Assembly: GCA_009773645.1 (NCBI GenBank)
Contig: WSYB01000013.1
Span: 62,001-126,000 of the forward strand
Direction of reading: 5' to 3'
Length of the DNA stretch: 64,000 nt
Origin: Geobacteraceae bacterium
GTDB lineage: Bacteria; Desulfobacterota; Desulfuromonadia; Geobacterales; Geobacteraceae
The notes beneath the pieces were generated by a model. It was not told the DNA's origin, ran no database searches, and worked only from the letters and a program-made list of their open reading frames with translations. How positions within the stretch are numbered: position 1 is the stretch's first letter; each line of letters starts with the position of its first letter. Below are positions 1 through 7,613 of this stretch, piece after piece. The translations under genes and the position numbers were made by a program.

Positions 1-1706
1 TGAATCCGGGCGGCATTCGTGCCGACCTTGATAAGGGGCCGGTCGCCTGGGGAGAGCTCTTCACCACCCAGCCCTTCGGCAACCTGATGGTCAGGATGAC
101 CCTGACCGGCCAGCAGATCTACGACGTTCTCGCCCAGCAGTGGGCGAACCCGTCCTATCCCAGGATGCTCCAGGTCTCCGGCCTCACCTATACTTGGACA
201 GACAACGGCGCCGGAAAAGCCGGGACCATCACCGAAGTTCTCAAAGACGGGATATCTATCGACAAGGGGTTAACCTACACCGTTACGGTGAACAACTTTC
301 TCGCAGGGGGCGGCGACAGCTTCACCGTCTTCAAGAGCGGCCTTAACCCGGTAGTAGATGCCGCTGATATCGACGTGCTCGTCTCCTACATCAAGGGGCT
401 GGCCCAGCCGTTCAACGCGACCATCGAAGGCCGCGTAACGAAGATAGTCCCGACCGCCTCCGCGGCAGCCGCGAAATTCGCCGTATTCAGCGACCCTCAT
501 CTGTACGACGTCTCAATACTCGGCGGAGTGACCAACGGCGTAGTTACAAGCCCTGAACTTGCCGCCGATCTCACCCGGGACCGCAAGATGCTCGTGGAGA
601 GCGGCGAAATACTGACCAGCGTGATCAATGACCTCAAAACGAAACCTCTCGATTTCGTCCTGGTAACGGGCGATCTGACCAAGGACGGCGAGCTCGTCGA
701 CCACCAACTGATGGCCGCCAGGTTGTCCGAATTGAAGGGGACCGCGAAAAAGGTCTTCGTCATCCCGGGCAACCATGACATCTATAATCCTCATGCCTTG
801 AATTACACCACCTCGCCCCCTACACCGGCTGCCTTTGTCAGCCCGGCGGAGTTCAAACAGATATATGCCGATTTCGGATACAAGGACGCGATTTACAAGG
901 ACCCTAATTCCCTGAGCTACATCGCGGAGCCGGTACCGGGAGTCTGGCTGTTCGCCCTCGATTCATGCCGGTACGCCGACAACCTGAGCCAGGGCTCGCC
1001 CGAAACCACCGGGGCCTTCAGCGCCGCCACTCAGACCTGGATCCTCGACAGGCTGAACGCGGCGAAATCGCGGGGTAAGTCGGTCATCGGCATGATGCAC
1101 CACGGCCTCCTGGAGCATTTCACCGGCCAGTCGGTCCAGTTTCCCGAATATGTCCTGCAGGACTGGCAGACCGTCTCAAAATCCCTTGCCGACAGCGGCC
1201 TCAACATCATCTTTACCGGTCACTTCCATGCCAATGACGTGACTCAAAAGGACTTCGCCACTTCCGTCCTCGAAGATATCGAAAGCGGTTCCCTGGTTAC
1301 TTACCCATCCCCTTACCGGACGGTCGATTTCGATCTCGTCAACAGCAAGCTGGCAATCCAGACCACCGACGTCGCCAGTATCGCGTCCCACCCGTCTGAT
1401 TTCGTCGACTATGCGAAGAACTACCTGCAGTCCGGCATGACCGGGATAACCAGGAATCAGCTTGCCCAACCCCCTTACAACCTGACCGATCCGACTCTCA
1501 GTTATGTGACCGGTTTGGTGGTGCCGGCGTTCATGGCCCATTACGCAGGTGACGAGACGCCGGATGCCACGACTGTGGCGAACTATACGAGCATGATGGG
1601 GAGCCCCGATCCGGTAACCAAAGGTCTCGGCCAGTCACTCTACTCCCTCTGGACCGATCTCTTGCCGGGGGACAACAACCTTGAACTGACGATCGGCGGC
1701 ATGTAG
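1..1706 (+). CDS. 5'-nucleotidase C-terminal domain plus calcineurin-like metallophosphoesterase (5' partial)
   Basis: The open frame runs in from the left edge, so the N-terminus is missing. The internal ATG at 87 is not the start, because the conserved NPGGIRADL motif of the 5'-nucleotidase C-terminal domain is already readable from base 3. That substrate-binding domain occupies roughly the first 150 residues seen. A complete second module follows: a calcineurin-like phosphoesterase with metal-ligand motifs SDPHLYD, GDLTKDGE, GNHDI, MMHHG and TGHFHAND. Classical UshA-type enzymes have the metal domain first and the 5'-nucleotidase domain last, so a metallophosphoesterase after the C-terminal domain is unusual; a first metal domain may lie upstream of the window. 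The protein is probably secreted and releases phosphate from nucleotides or other phosphoesters, which fits the glycerophosphodiesterase that follows. The family assignment is firm; the substrate is inference. Confidence 0.85.
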   Translation, partial: NPGGIRADLDKGPVAWGELFTTQPFGNLMVRMTLTGQQIYDVLAQQWANPSYPRMLQVSGLTYTWTDNGAGKAGTITEVLKDGISIDKGLTYTVTVNNFLAGGGDSFTVFKSGLNPVVDAADIDVLVSYIKGLAQPFNATIEGRVTKIVPTASAAAAKFAVFSDPHLYDVSILGGVTNGVVTSPELAADLTRDRKMLVESGEILTSVINDLKTKPLDFVLVTGDLTKDGELVDHQLMAARLSELKGTAKKVFVIPGNHDIYNPHALNYTTSPPTPAAFVSPAEFKQIYADFGYKDAIYKDPNSLSYIAEPVPGVWLFALDSCRYADNLSQGSPETTGAFSAATQTWILDRLNAAKSRGKSVIGMMHHGLLEHFTGQSVQFPEYVLQDWQTVSKSLADSGLNIIFTGHFHANDVTQKDFATSVLEDIESGSLVTYPSPYRTVDFDLVNSKLAIQTTDVASIASHPSDFVDYAKNYLQSGMTGITRNQLAQPPYNLTDPTLSYVTGLVVPAFMAHYAGDETPDATTVANYTSMMGSPDPVTKGLGQSLYSLWTDLLPGDNNLELTIGGM

Positions 1707-1785
1707 CTCTGGGCATAAACAGAAGGCACGCAAATTGTCATAAAGGACAGTCGCTATAGGGGCCACTGACTTTTGCCAGGACGAC

Positions 1786-1812
1786 CGGGACCGGGGTGCG
1801 ACCCCGGTCCCG
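1786..1812. repeat. 12-bp perfect hairpin before the phosphodiesterase gene
   Basis: CGGGACCGGGGT and its exact reverse complement flank a 3-base loop. There is no T-run on either side, so it is a poor intrinsic terminator. A related but less perfect hairpin lies downstream of the same gene at 3348-3378. The shared GGACCGGGGT core suggests a dispersed palindrome. Confidence 0.6.
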
Positions 1813-1846
1813 GCACTTATGTAATTCCATCGAATAGGAGGGGAAA

Positions 1847-3241
1847 ATGAACAGACGAGGAATCGTAAAGAAAATTTCTACCGCACGGCTAGCCGGCATG
1901 GCAGTGACCGTGGGCGTCATCATCGCGGCAAGCGCAGTCATGGCATCTGCCGGGGGGTATTTCGTTACCGATCCCGTCGCTCTGCCGCCGAATACCACTG
2001 ATGACAACCGCTATTTCAGTGGGAAAGCCAACGATCAATACGATGGCCATGGCTATTTTGACAACCATGGCCACAAGAAGAACGACCCTGGCATACAGCT
2101 CGGTCCGCGGCCGTTCTATCTCGTCGAAGGCATGGATGAGGGCAAGCTCAAGGAGAGGCTGATGTCGTGCCAGAACGGTCCCTTCTACCGCACAGATTTT
2201 TCGATCGCTCATCGCGGCGCCGCGTTGCAGTTTCCGGAGCATACCAAAGAAGCGCGGGCCGCGGGAGCACGCATGGGCGCCGGAATTGTCGAATGCGATG
2301 TGACTTTCACCAAGGACGGCGAGTTGGTGTGCCGTCACGACGAGTGCGACTTGCATACCACGACCAATATCGTCGCCACGGAGTTGAATAATCAGTGCAG
2401 TGTGCCGTGGAGCGGACCCGGTTCGAAACCGAGGTGCTGCACCAGTGATATCACGCTCGCGGAATTCAAGACGCTGACCGGCAAGATGGATGCGAGCAAT
2501 CCGAGCGCGACGACTGCCGAAGGCTTCCTCGGTGGCACGCGGAATTGGCGTACGGACCTCTACACCGGCCGCGGCACCTTGCTTACCCACAAGGAGAGCA
2601 TTCAGCAAAACCTGGAACTGGGCGTCAAGTTCACACCGGAGCTGAAGGCGGCCAATCCGGACCATCAGGATCGTATCAAGGCCATATTCGGCAGCCAGGA
2701 AAACTATGCCCAAAAGATGATCGACGAATACAAGATGGCCGGCGTCAACCCGAAAGACGTATTCGCGCAGTCGTTCACCAAGGAAGACATCCTGTACTGG
2801 ATTCAGAACGAGCCGCGCTTTGGAAGGCAAGCGGTCTATCTGGACAGCATAGACCCGACGGTGACGCCGCCCATTCCGCGAATCTCTCTCGATGAACTGA
2901 AGCAACTCAGGAAACAGGGCGTAAAAATCATTGCGCCACCGCTCTTTGCGCTGCTGGCGCTCGACTCCAACGACGAGATCGTCCCATCGCAGTACGCCAA
3001 GGACATCAAGGGACTGGGCTTTGACATCATCACCTGGACCTTCGAGCGGTCCGACCTGCGCAAAGGCTCGGCAGCCGCAGGTTTCTACTACCTTTTCGAT
3101 CCGCAGGGCAAGGCTGTCAAGAAAGACAGCGACATGTATAAGGCTCTGGACGTGCTTGCGCGCCAAGTGGGAATCCTGGGCATATTTTCCGACTGGCCGG
3201 CGACCGTGACTTATTACGCGAACTGCATGGGACTTAGATGA
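1847..3241 (+). CDS. Secreted glycerophosphodiester phosphodiesterase
   Basis: 464 residues with an excellent Shine-Dalgarno (AGGAGGGG) before the ATG. Basic residues and a hydrophobic stretch at about 14-36 form a signal peptide or N-terminal anchor. The GDPD signature follows: AHRG (His122, Arg123), PEHT (Glu131), ECD (Glu149, Asp151), TKDGEL and CRHDE (His164). These are the catalytic acid/base and metal ligands of the TIM-barrel GDPD family, which hydrolyses glycerophosphodiesters to glycerol-3-phosphate and an alcohol. The protein is longer than cytosolic UgpQ (about 250 residues), as periplasmic forms are, and has inserts around residues 180-260. With the upstream phosphoesterase it suggests scavenging of phosphate from lipid head groups. 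Confidence 0.9.
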   Translation: MNRRGIVKKISTARLAGMAVTVGVIIAASAVMASAGGYFVTDPVALPPNTTDDNRYFSGKANDQYDGHGYFDNHGHKKNDPGIQLGPRPFYLVEGMDEGKLKERLMSCQNGPFYRTDFSIAHRGAALQFPEHTKEARAAGARMGAGIVECDVTFTKDGELVCRHDECDLHTTTNIVATELNNQCSVPWSGPGSKPRCCTSDITLAEFKTLTGKMDASNPSATTAEGFLGGTRNWRTDLYTGRGTLLTHKESIQQNLELGVKFTPELKAANPDHQDRIKAIFGSQENYAQKMIDEYKMAGVNPKDVFAQSFTKEDILYWIQNEPRFGRQAVYLDSIDPTVTPPIPRISLDELKQLRKQGVKIIAPPLFALLALDSNDEIVPSQYAKDIKGLGFDIITWTFERSDLRKGSAAAGFYYLFDPQGKAVKKDSDMYKALDVLARQVGILGIFSDWPATVTYYANCMGLR

Positions 3242-3347
3242 GGGAGTTTTAGAACTGAGCAGAGTTTCAGCGACGAGTCAATGCCCGCCGATTATTACGC
3301 AAGGCCATGTTGCCATTGGGGCTAACGACTTCCAGCTGAAAAACAAC

Positions 3348-3378
3348 CCGGACCGGGGTTTCGACTCCGTCCGGGCAT
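3348..3378. repeat. Imperfect hairpin after the phosphodiesterase gene
   Basis: CCCGGAC pairs with GTCCGGG around a middle containing CGGGG and ACTCCG. It resembles the hairpin at 1786-1812. No T-run follows, so a terminator role is uncertain. Confidence 0.4.
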
Positions 3379-3479
3379 GTTCCAAACAAAGGTCTGCATC
3401 CGCAAGTTTGAATCAATCAATACATCACTCTCCTGACAGGTTATCACACCAGGTACCGCAGGAAGAAAGGATCGTCATC

Positions 3480-3584
3480 ATGAAGAAGACCATTATCACG
3501 TTGGTTGCTGTCACGGCAGCCGTTGTCGCTCTCCGTCGTATCAACCGGCGCACGCCGGTGCCGCGCATCCCATATTACAGCTAA
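3480..3584 (+). pseudogene. Signal-peptide start of a decayed small exported protein
   Basis: A good ribosome binding site (AGGAAG) precedes an ATG coding for MKKTIITLVAVTAAVVA, a typical signal-peptide start. The frame then turns into an Arg/Pro-rich tail and stops after 34 residues. In the +2 frame the same DNA reads QPAHAGAAHP, which looks like a signal-peptidase cleavage region, and in the +1 frame ITANIKEAMKFVYD. At least one frameshift therefore seems to have cut off a small exported protein. Family unknown. Confidence 0.35.
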
Positions 3585-3975
3585 CATCAAAGAAGCCATG
3601 AAATTCGTATATGATTAGTAGAAACGACATCTTTGGCTCGGAGTTTCGACTTCGGGCCGGAATTTTTCCGGAAGCGTTATATGATGGGATTTGGATAATG
3701 ACGTGGCGGGAATCTCAGGGATTCTGTAACTCCAGGTGGACAGGTAGCGGGTCGGAATCCCAGGTGACCTCTCTGTTCGCGGAATTCCCCATAGAGGTTA
3801 TGAATGCTGGTGGGCTGAATCCGGTGTCGACGGCACCTATCTTCGGCTGGATAAATCCCTCTACCCGCGCGACGAACCGTCATTGTTACGCAATCGGTAC
3901 CCGGCGGTAATTCAGTTGTCAAGCTGTGGTGAGATACTGTATCTGGAATATATACCCCGGAAGGAGCAAGAAGTC

Positions 3976-4162
3976 ATGAAAAAAAAGAGTCCAACCTGTA
4001 TCGATTGTAATTGCGAAGCGTTGTCCCACAGGGTCGAGCGCCACGGCCGGCAACTTATCATGGAGGAGATCATCTTCTCCTGCGGTGCCCGGCAGAAGGA
4101 GTCCTTCCACCAACGGCCATATCGGCAGGATCGAGTTCGTGGGGTGCAACTGCGCAGCATAG
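3976..4162 (+). pseudogene. Small Cys-rich protein with an apparent single-base frameshift
   Basis: Strong ribosome binding site (AAGGAG) and ATG at 3976. The N-terminal part carries Cys8, Cys11 and Cys13 (CIDCNC), then EEIIFSCGARQKESF. In the annotated frame the protein would continue with a basic tail and stop at 4170 after 64 residues. If the C at 4108 is skipped, translation continues as TNGHIGRIEFVGCNC and stops at 4162. This fits better, because a second CxC mirrors the first and suggests a metal-binding small protein. Either a recent inactivating mutation, a sequencing error or slippage would explain it. No function is known to me. Confidence 0.5.
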
Positions 4163-4204
4163 GCAACTAACTCATTGTCAGTGATGATCGGATAATGGAG
4201 AAAG

Positions 4205-4233
4205 TTGTTTTACCAATGTCAACAAAATGTAAC
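4205..4233 (+). promoter_or_regulatory. Candidate PhoB box before the small Cys protein and kinase genes
   Basis: Three 7-mers at 11-bp spacing: TTGTTTT, ATGTCAA and ATGTAAC. A TATATT -10-like hexamer starts 8 bases after the box (4242-4247). The arrangement matches the other candidate Pho boxes in the window. Confidence 0.55.
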
Positions 4234-4299
4234 ACAAGAATTATATTATCTTGCCTTCACGTGAAAAGATTTCATATTGCATTATAAAAAAAGGTGGTG

Positions 4300-4425
4300 A
4301 TGACTCTGTATTGCGCGATATTTCGTCAGTATGGACGACACGGCATGTGCATTGAGTGCAAGAGATGCAAGAAAACAAGGGATAGCCAACACGATGATGC
4401 AGTGATCTTTCGTATCATCAAGTAA
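4300..4425 (+). CDS. 41-residue Cys-rich hypothetical protein
   Basis: A short frame with an AGGTGG ribosome binding site just before ATG at 4300, ending 12 bases before the kinase ATG. It has four cysteines, three in the run CIECKRC (residues 17-23), suggesting a zinc-ribbon-like or other metal site. It lies directly behind a candidate PhoB promoter and is probably the first cistron of the kinase/receiver transcript. Conservation was not testable here; function unknown. Confidence 0.4.
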   Translation: MTLYCAIFRQYGRHGMCIECKRCKKTRDSQHDDAVIFRIIK

Positions 4426-4437
4426 CCTTGAGAAACT

Positions 4438-5586
4438 ATGTTTTTGCCCAACAAGAAAATTTTCACCTCGAACATAATTATAGGAGTGGCGATTGCGTTA
4501 TTCGTCTATTTTCTCAAGCAGACATCCTTCCTGGAATACGCCACGATTTATCTGCTGAAAATCCTGCTCATTGTAAACTATACCCTCATAAGAAACAGGA
4601 TTCACTACGGGGCGTTAACTCCGGGCATAGCGATCGACGCAGTGGTGATCATAATTGCCGCTTACCTGTGGACCTATTTCAAATCAGTGCCTGCGAAGAT
4701 ATTGGGCAATATCCTTCTGGCAATTGCCCTCATACCGGTGACATTTTTCATTTTTTATAAATATGGCGTTCTCATAAGCTCATTTCTGATCGTCATAGGG
4801 ATCATTCTGAATATAACTGTTGAAGCCGTCATCGACATGGTATCCAATACGCTGCATTTGAGATTGGTTGAAGAGAAGCAGGAAGCGGAATTCAGCATAG
4901 TTCGTCATCTCAACCATAACGTCAAACCCAATCTCCAGATTGCCAAATCGCCGATAAATGCGGTCATTGCTTTTCTGGAAGAAAGGAAATTGATGGACAG
5001 CGTCATTGCCAAGCGCCTTGACGGTTCCGATGAGACCGTGGGCGAAGCCTTGCAGAATGTCTTTCTCAGTCTGAACCAGATCAACGATATACTGGATAAC
5101 ACGAGAAAGCTTGTGGCCCACGAGATCAGGAAGGAAGATTTCCGGGAGGTCGATATTAAGGAAATCTTCACAAAAGAGATAGCGCCGCTTTATGCTCGCA
5201 CATTCCCCATTCACATCCATTGTGGAGATCTGCGGAAAGTGCGGTTGCACAAGGAATCGTTTGTTGAGGCGATCAACAACATTATCCGGAATGCCGAAGC
5301 GCACGCCTTTTCGGAAACCCATACCAACGTTGCGTTGGATTTTCACGTCAGTGAGAATCGTAAAAATATAATCATTGACTACACAAACAACGGGAAACCA
5401 TTTCCGGCAAACCTAGATGCAAAAGATTTCCTGTCGTTCGGTAAAAAAAGCAACGAAAGTCCCGGTGAAGGGCTGGGGGGGGCATGGATCGGGAAGGTCA
5501 TAGAGGCCCATAACGGGACGTTCCGGATAATTCGGGACGATTACCCGGTGCATTTCAGTATTACTCTTCCCAAAAGGGGAATATGA
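4438..5586 (+). CDS. Membrane sensor histidine kinase
   Basis: 382 residues. Hydrophobic segments at about 10-28, 35-52, 64-80, 86-106 and 110-130 form an integral-membrane sensor without a large periplasmic loop. A coiled linker (LRLVEEKQEAEF) leads to a divergent H-box, IVRHLNHNVKP, with His157 or His160 as phosphoacceptor. The ATPase domain shows an N-box (VEAINNIIRNAEAHAF, 277-291), a degenerate G1 box (DYTNNGKPFP) and a clear G2 box (GEGLGGAWIGK, 343-353). The stop overlaps the start of the receiver gene by 4 bases, so the two are translationally coupled and should be a cognate pair. It is not PhoR-like in architecture (no PAS domain), so the signal is unknown. Confidence 0.8.
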   Translation: MFLPNKKIFTSNIIIGVAIALFVYFLKQTSFLEYATIYLLKILLIVNYTLIRNRIHYGALTPGIAIDAVVIIIAAYLWTYFKSVPAKILGNILLAIALIPVTFFIFYKYGVLISSFLIVIGIILNITVEAVIDMVSNTLHLRLVEEKQEAEFSIVRHLNHNVKPNLQIAKSPINAVIAFLEERKLMDSVIAKRLDGSDETVGEALQNVFLSLNQINDILDNTRKLVAHEIRKEDFREVDIKEIFTKEIAPLYARTFPIHIHCGDLRKVRLHKESFVEAINNIIRNAEAHAFSETHTNVALDFHVSENRKNIIIDYTNNGKPFPANLDAKDFLSFGKKSNESPGEGLGGAWIGKVIEAHNGTFRIIRDDYPVHFSITLPKRGI

Positions 5587-6476
5587 TGGGGAAAAACGAG
5601 ACAAGACCGCTGAAGATGCTGATAATTGATGACTATAAACCCTACGTAGAGTCTCTTCATCGGGATGCGCAGAAGTTCAGGATCATCTTGAAGCATGCCG
5701 GCAGTCTCGAAGAGGGAAAGGAAGTTTTTGAAGCAAAGGAAGGTGTCGCCATATCAGGCGTAATCCTGGATGTGAAATGCATGAAGGAGAAAAGCCAGGA
5801 AGTCCCCGACAACAGCTTCATTACGGCAGCGGTCAAGTATTTCGGCAAAAAGGCGCCTCATCTGCCGGTAGTGGTTCTTACCGGCGAGACCGATCAATAC
5901 AGGAACCTGAAGGAGCTTTATGAGGGTACCTTGAGGGTTTTCTCCAAGGGGCGGGACGAAACCGAGATGTTGAACTTTCTTCTGGTCGAGGCGCAGAAGC
6001 TCGACCGGAACAAAATAATCTCCCAGTATGCGGATGTATTCGAAGGATTGGAGCACCACCTGGGGGGCGAGGCTGAGCAGGAGCTGATAAGTTGTCTGCG
6101 GGATATGAACAGCTCGGATTTTACGGTAATCAAGAACAATCTGAGCTGTCTTCGCCGCCTGCAGGAGAAGGTATATATCGCGCTCAACAAGGCGAACAGC
6201 AATCTGGTCCCCTCTCAGTTCCTGGAAGGAGAGATAAACGTTATTGCCGGTTATAAGCATCTGGCTGAAAAGGGTTATGTGGAACGATACAAGATTATCG
6301 ACAGATTCGCGGAACTGGTTTACAAGATTACAAGCGACAACGGCGCACACACTCCCCATGAAAATCCCAAGTATCCCCCCACCAAATACACAGTACAGGC
6401 TGTTACCCATGCTTTGCTGGATGTATTGATCTGGTTTAAGTTCGTCATGGATGACATATCTGTCAACGCAAAATAA
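5583..6476 (+). CDS. Response-regulator receiver protein with unrecognised C-terminal domain
   Basis: 297 residues. Residues about 10-140 form a receiver domain with the acidic pair Asp16/Asp17, phospho-acceptor Asp63 (VILDVKC), Thr100 (VVLTGET) and Lys122 (VFSKGRD). The remaining 155 residues are mostly helical and show no helix-turn-helix, GGDEF, EAL, HD-GYP or AAA motif, so the output may be protein-protein interaction rather than DNA binding. Translation is coupled to the kinase by an ATGA overlap; an alternative start lies one codon later (5586). Family assignment of the receiver is firm; the output is unknown. Confidence 0.8.
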   Translation: MMGKNETRPLKMLIIDDYKPYVESLHRDAQKFRIILKHAGSLEEGKEVFEAKEGVAISGVILDVKCMKEKSQEVPDNSFITAAVKYFGKKAPHLPVVVLTGETDQYRNLKELYEGTLRVFSKGRDETEMLNFLLVEAQKLDRNKIISQYADVFEGLEHHLGGEAEQELISCLRDMNSSDFTVIKNNLSCLRRLQEKVYIALNKANSNLVPSQFLEGEINVIAGYKHLAEKGYVERYKIIDRFAELVYKITSDNGAHTPHENPKYPPTKYTVQAVTHALLDVLIWFKFVMDDISVNAK

Positions 6477-6823
6477 CTATGTGGTGAAATTCTATATTTC
6501 AAGCCGATTATTGATAGCGCCGACGTACTATTTTATGCAGTTGTGTAAAGATTTGCTCTATTAGTGTCGATATATCTTACAAATGCCATTAAATATTTAT
6601 TGCACTATTATATATATCCGTGGAATATTAACAAGATATAAGCGCGGTATGATATTTGCTTGAGTGATAAATAGAAAATGTATAGGCAAAAATTAACCGA
6701 ATTGTAACATGAAATATATACTATCGTCATACTAAGATAGTATCATTTAAAAGTTTGTAGTGAAATTGGTGGTGAGCTGTTGGTCATTATCAGGATTAAT
6801 GTAAATATTTAAGGGAGGAAGGT
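6477..6823. other. AT-rich intergenic promoter region of the first sorted-protein gene
   Basis: 347 bases, markedly AT-rich, without a credible gene. A weak Pho-box-like pair lies at 6691-6708, and a short inverted repeat (ACTATC/GATAGT) sits just after it. The downstream gene has a clear AGGGAGGAAGG ribosome binding site at about 6811-6821. Confidence 0.5.
6691..6708 (+). promoter_or_regulatory. Weak candidate PhoB half-box
   Basis: AATTAAC and TTGTAAC are 11 bp apart, and a TATACT -10-like hexamer starts 8 bases later (6717-6722). Only one repeat is a good match, so this is a weak call, supported mainly by the same geometry as the stronger boxes. Confidence 0.3.
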
Positions 6824-7441
6824 ATGAAAAACTTAGTGTTGTGCTTGTGTGCTTTTTTTTTAGTGGCTGCCGGTTCTGAAGCTGCACATGCTGATTTCAG
6901 TTATTCTGCGGTCTATGAATACGGAAACGGCGCCGGCATGCATCAACCGTTGAGTGGCGGCGGTTCTTTCGGCGCAGATTATGTGACCATATCAAAATCG
7001 GGCAGCCTGGCTTTTTATGACCAGTTCGATTTAGGAGGCATCGGCAATCTGACGGCTGCTACGCTTTCGATCACCCATAACGGCAATTTTGATATCGTGC
7101 TGCCGACGGGATTCGGTGAGCAATGGAAGGCTGTCGGCAACAACGGCGTAATGCTCGGCACCCTGTCCAACAGTTTTTACGACTGGAATACCGGCACGCT
7201 CATAACCTCCTGGGTGACCGACACATTCCAACTGGGACCGGATGCCCTTGCCGTCATAAATAATGCCAATCCGAAGTATCTGGGGATTTCGTTTGTCGAT
7301 GGGACCCTCGGCCTGAATACCTTCAAAGTCAATTCTGTGGCCCTTGAGGCCACGGCTTCTCCCGTGCCGCTCCCCCCTGCCATCCTCCTGTTCGGCTCCG
7401 GCATCGTCGGCCTGGCGGGGCTCCGCAGGATGATGTTGTAA
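6824..7441 (+). CDS. Exported protein with PEP-CTERM-like sorting tail
   Basis: 205 residues. Signal peptide at 1-23 (cleavage near AAHA/DF). The mature part is a beta-rich, Gly/Ser/Thr-rich domain typical of PEP-CTERM surface proteins. The last 25 residues form a sorting tail: VPLPPAILLFGSG, a hydrophobic helix, then RR near the end. The tail shares the VPxPPA...GSG pattern with the proteins at 11767-12429 and 18241-18963. The expected fate is recognition by the exosortase at 13792-15798 and transfer to the cell surface or matrix. It is monocistronic, closed by the strong hairpin at 7466-7504. The mature role is unknown. Confidence 0.8.
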   Translation: MKNLVLCLCAFFLVAAGSEAAHADFSYSAVYEYGNGAGMHQPLSGGGSFGADYVTISKSGSLAFYDQFDLGGIGNLTAATLSITHNGNFDIVLPTGFGEQWKAVGNNGVMLGTLSNSFYDWNTGTLITSWVTDTFQLGPDALAVINNANPKYLGISFVDGTLGLNTFKVNSVALEATASPVPLPPAILLFGSGIVGLAGLRRMML

Positions 7442-7465
7442 ACCCGCACCATAACGATATCAAGC

Positions 7466-7504
7466 ATGACAAAAGGCAGGGATGAACTCCCTGCCTTTTG
7501 TCAT
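7466..7504. terminator. Strong bidirectional terminator hairpin
   Basis: A perfect 17-bp stem (7466-7482 with 7488-7504) around a 5-base loop between convergent genes. AAAA/TTTT tracts lie inside the stem, so it can serve both the plus-strand sorted protein and the minus-strand cytochrome gene. Confidence 0.8.
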
Positions 7505-7613
7505 AATTAATCCCGATCAAACTCCGATCTTCAGCTCTGGCGACTCAACCGTCTCCTCTGCCAAAGGGAGAGGGGACCGGCTGAAGATTGCCCCTTCCGG
7601 TTTTCCTCTTTTG

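Larger units (their letters stand above)
3242..3975. other. Gene-poor stretch with degenerate coding traces
   Basis: 734 bases between the phosphodiesterase gene and a small Cys-rich gene. It holds a hairpin at about 3348-3378 and a short signal-peptide-like reading frame at 3480-3584. Frames of about 80-100 codons exist on both strands (for example 3611-3910), but none has a ribosome binding site or recognisable composition. The stretch looks like decayed sequence. Confidence 0.5.

Noticed and set aside
1735-1752. Pho-like TTGTCAT before the phosphodiesterase gene
   Set aside because: Only the first repeat fits (second is GACAGTC) and no -10 element lies at the 8-10 base distance seen at the other sites.
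1889-3166. 425-codon minus-strand frame opposite the phosphodiesterase
   Set aside because: Shadow of a GC-rich gene; Arg/Ala/Val-rich and without motifs, while the plus strand has the full GDPD signature.
3611-3910. 99-codon plus-strand frame
   Set aside because: No ribosome binding site, no family resemblance, overlaps an equally open minus-strand frame.
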